Shown one piece after another: positions 6,256-7,617 of a DNA stretch of 7,617 nt (its first letter is position 1; each line of letters opens with the position of its first letter). The notes beneath the pieces are model-generated. The model had not been told where the DNA came from. It was given only the letters and a program-made list of their open reading frames with translations, and did not search any database. Where the stretch lies: positions 1 to 7,617 of the forward strand of contig CALFGU010000101.1 in NCBI GenBank assembly GCA_937877685.1. Reading direction: 5' to 3'. The DNA is from an uncultured Prevotella sp. GTDB lineage: Bacteria > Bacteroidota > Bacteroidia > Bacteroidales > Bacteroidaceae. The position numbers were made by a program, and so were the translations under genes.

Positions 6256-7182
6256 ATGCGAACTTACTGGAATTATAATAAAGCGCTGCGCACGCTGGAA
6301 GAGTGGCAGCCTGATTGCTGGGTGCAAGTAACGTGCCCCACTTTGGAAGACGAGGAATTCCTCATCAACGAATTGAATGTACCTTCCTATTTCCTTGATG
6401 ACATTCGAGATAAGGACGAACGCTCGCGTTTTGAATACGACGAGGGTTGGCAACTCATTATCCTTCGCATTCCTTATGTGAAGGAAGTGCGCTCACGTAC
6501 GCCCCACACTACGATTCCCTTGGGTATTATTCTAAAGAAAGGTGTGTGCGTAACCGTTTGTAATCACGAAACAAATATGATGATTGACTTCGTGAGTTAT
6601 CAGCAAAAGCGCAACATGGGTTTTACGGACTCCGTTGACCTCGTTTTCCGCTTGTTCCTTTCCAGTGCCGTGTGGTACTTGAAGCGCCTGAAGCAAATCA
6701 ACGTATTGATTGAAGAAGCCAAGCAGAACTTGGACCGTGCCATTGATAATGAAGACTTAATCAGCCTTTCTCGCTTGCAGGACAGCTTGACGTACTTCAT
6801 TACCTCTATCCGTGGCAACGAAACCTTGCTCTCGAAGTTGAAGTTTAAACTCCCTGTCGATGAACTCGACGCCGACCTTATTGAAGACGTAACCATCGAG
6901 ATGCACCAGGCGCGCGAAACTACAAATATCTACGCCCACATCCTTGACTCCACCATGGAAACCTACGCCTCCATTATTAATAATAATATGGCGAGCGTCA
7001 TGAAGCAAATGACTTCCGTTTCCATCATCTTGATGTTCCCCACACTTATTGCCAGCATCTTCGGGATGAACTTAATAAACGGCATGGAAGCATCATGGTG
7101 GGGATTCCCCCTCGTTATTGTCTCTTCCATCGTAGTCACCGCCACCTTCTATTGGTTGTTCAGACGTAGAAGTTGGGTGTAA
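6256..7182 (+). CDS. corA: CorA-family divalent cation (Mg2+) transporter
   Basis: This 308-residue protein fits the CorA family, pentameric inner-membrane channels that import Mg2+ and sometimes Co2+ or Ni2+. Residues 1 to about 245 form the cytoplasmic domain, with a beta-rich N-terminal part (VPSYFLDDIRDKDERSR, YDEGWQLIILRIPYV) and then long charged helices. The signature GMN is at 270-272, at the end of the first transmembrane helix (about 252-269); the second is about 279-299 and is followed by the basic tail FRRRSWV. The periplasmic loop (GMNLINGMEASWW) has a single acidic residue. Length and architecture are normal and nothing key is missing. The start at 6256 aligns with the usual beginning of Bacteroidetes homologues as I remember them. 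The gene stands alone: the repeat array lies directly upstream, the nearest convincing promoter is at 5545-5576, and a terminator follows at 7297. ZntB-type Zn2+ transport is a less likely alternative. Confidence 0.93.
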   Translation: MRTYWNYNKALRTLEEWQPDCWVQVTCPTLEDEEFLINELNVPSYFLDDIRDKDERSRFEYDEGWQLIILRIPYVKEVRSRTPHTTIPLGIILKKGVCVTVCNHETNMMIDFVSYQQKRNMGFTDSVDLVFRLFLSSAVWYLKRLKQINVLIEEAKQNLDRAIDNEDLISLSRLQDSLTYFITSIRGNETLLSKLKFKLPVDELDADLIEDVTIEMHQARETTNIYAHILDSTMETYASIINNNMASVMKQMTSVSIILMFPTLIASIFGMNLINGMEASWWGFPLVIVSSIVVTATFYWLFRRRSWV

Positions 7183-7296
7183 GGAAAAGGGGAACCGACG
7201 AATGAAGCAAGAGCAGAGGATAAACTTGTTTATACTATGCCTTGCAAGAAGGAGGTCAAGAATGCGAAGCTGGATTAAAGGAAAAAGCAGATTTAA

Positions 7297-7350
7297 AGGA
7301 GAAACCATCCTACGGGAAGAACATTTCGCAGGATGGTTTCTCCTCTTTTT
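7297..7350 (+). terminator. Intrinsic terminator downstream of corA
   Basis: A perfect 15-bp stem (AGGAGAAACCATCCT at 7297-7311 with 7330-7344) is followed by CTTTTT. The 18-nt loop can add a few inner pairs. It lies 114 nt after the corA stop and is the only strong terminator there. The T/A-rich flank on the other side (ATTTAA) might also let it act on the minus strand. Confidence 0.85.
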
Positions 7351-7553
7351 CATTTAAGACTACATATGCTGATTTCAACAAGTAACATTGGGCAAATTAC
7401 AAGTAATTTTGGGCGCCTTATTTGAGATTTCGTGAGGGGTTATATTTAGTTGCAAAATATGGGCAGAGATTCCAATCCACTTCTTAGTGACACTCAAACC
7501 GTATGTTTATTTTTATTGCTGTCTGGTAAAATTTGTCTCTTTATTTTAGAGAA
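7351..7553. other. Intergenic region without a convincing gene
   Basis: Apart from the operator-like element at 7379-7414 I see no gene here. A weak promoter-like pair, TTTG at 7421-7424 and TATATTTA at 7441-7448, has a spacer of only 16 bp and a mismatch in the final base. Whatever gene follows lies beyond the window. Confidence 0.5.
7379..7414. promoter_or_regulatory. Operator-like direct repeat and palindrome
   Basis: CAAGTAACATTGGGC (7379-7393) and CAAGTAATTTTGGGC (7400-7414) are direct repeats with 13 of 15 matches, spaced exactly 21 bp, two helical turns. Between and over them lies the palindrome AAATTAC-AA-GTAATTT (7394-7409). The second copy contains TAATTTTG (7404-7411), a -7-type match, but no TTTG sits at the right distance upstream. 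It may be a regulator-binding site; no target gene is visible in the window. Confidence 0.35.
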
Positions 7554-7617
7554 CACGAATTGCACGAATAACACGAACCGAAGGTCGCGCAAGTCAATCC
7601 TTGCGGGGTGTTATCTT
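7554..7617. repeat. 9-bp tandem repeat and hairpin at right edge
   Basis: Three 9-bp units, CACGAATTG, CACGAATAA and CACGAACCG, run from 7554 to 7580. They overlap a nested dyad: ATAACAC (7568-7574) pairs with GTGTTAT (7608-7614), and inside it CGCAAG (7588-7593) pairs with CTTGCG (7600-7605). ACGAAT-type repeats like this recall interspersed intergenic sequences I associate with Bacteroidales, but this cannot be confirmed here. The element is cut by the window end. Confidence 0.55.

Noticed and set aside
7202..7357. 51-codon frame after corA (MKQEQRINLF...)
   Set aside because: It is built across the full corA terminator hairpin and has a composition unlike a normal protein.

Overview
The window looks like an accessory stretch of a Bacteroidales chromosome, most likely Prevotella-like (inference). 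Three things point there. Two promoters match the Bacteroidetes pattern TTTG - about 20 bp - TAnnTTTG. The large secreted protein ends in the short sorting-type C-terminus typical of Bacteroidales (DLNGRRV...GIYIVNGKKVIIK). A small protein of the common Bacteroidales 'MxKKxYxxPxxxxxE' type follows it. Genus and species cannot be fixed from the sequence alone.

Layout. Positions 1-402 hold two and a half copies of a non-coding tandem repeat of about 150 bp with a long internal inverted repeat. Positions 412-474 hold a run of 7-bp units. After a nine-C tract (554-562) comes a clear promoter (598-630) and a leader of about 170 nt, with a hairpin and a C-rich stretch whose minus strand fits the G-quadruplex consensus. 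The leader feeds a 1476-residue secreted multi-domain protein (807-5237) and, 13 nt later, a 60-residue small protein (5251-5433); the pair ends at a strong hairpin terminator (5468-5502). A second promoter (5545-5576) points into a gene-free stretch filled by an array of 61-68 bp hairpin-forming units (5726-6236). A CorA-family cation transporter (6256-7182) follows, with its own terminator (7297-7350). The last 260 bases contain no convincing gene but hold an operator-like palindrome and a 9-bp tandem repeat at the window edge.

How the parts work together. The secreted protein and the small protein appear to be one transcription unit. No catalytic domain is recognisable in the large protein; it looks like a string of beta-rich, possibly carbohydrate-binding modules exported by signal peptide and probably handled by the type IX secretion system (inference). 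The transporter is an unrelated housekeeping gene whose upstream region has been filled by repeats. The most unusual content is non-coding: four repeat families, one of which has a related motif inside the leader of the large gene. No known defence, CRISPR or mobile system is visible.
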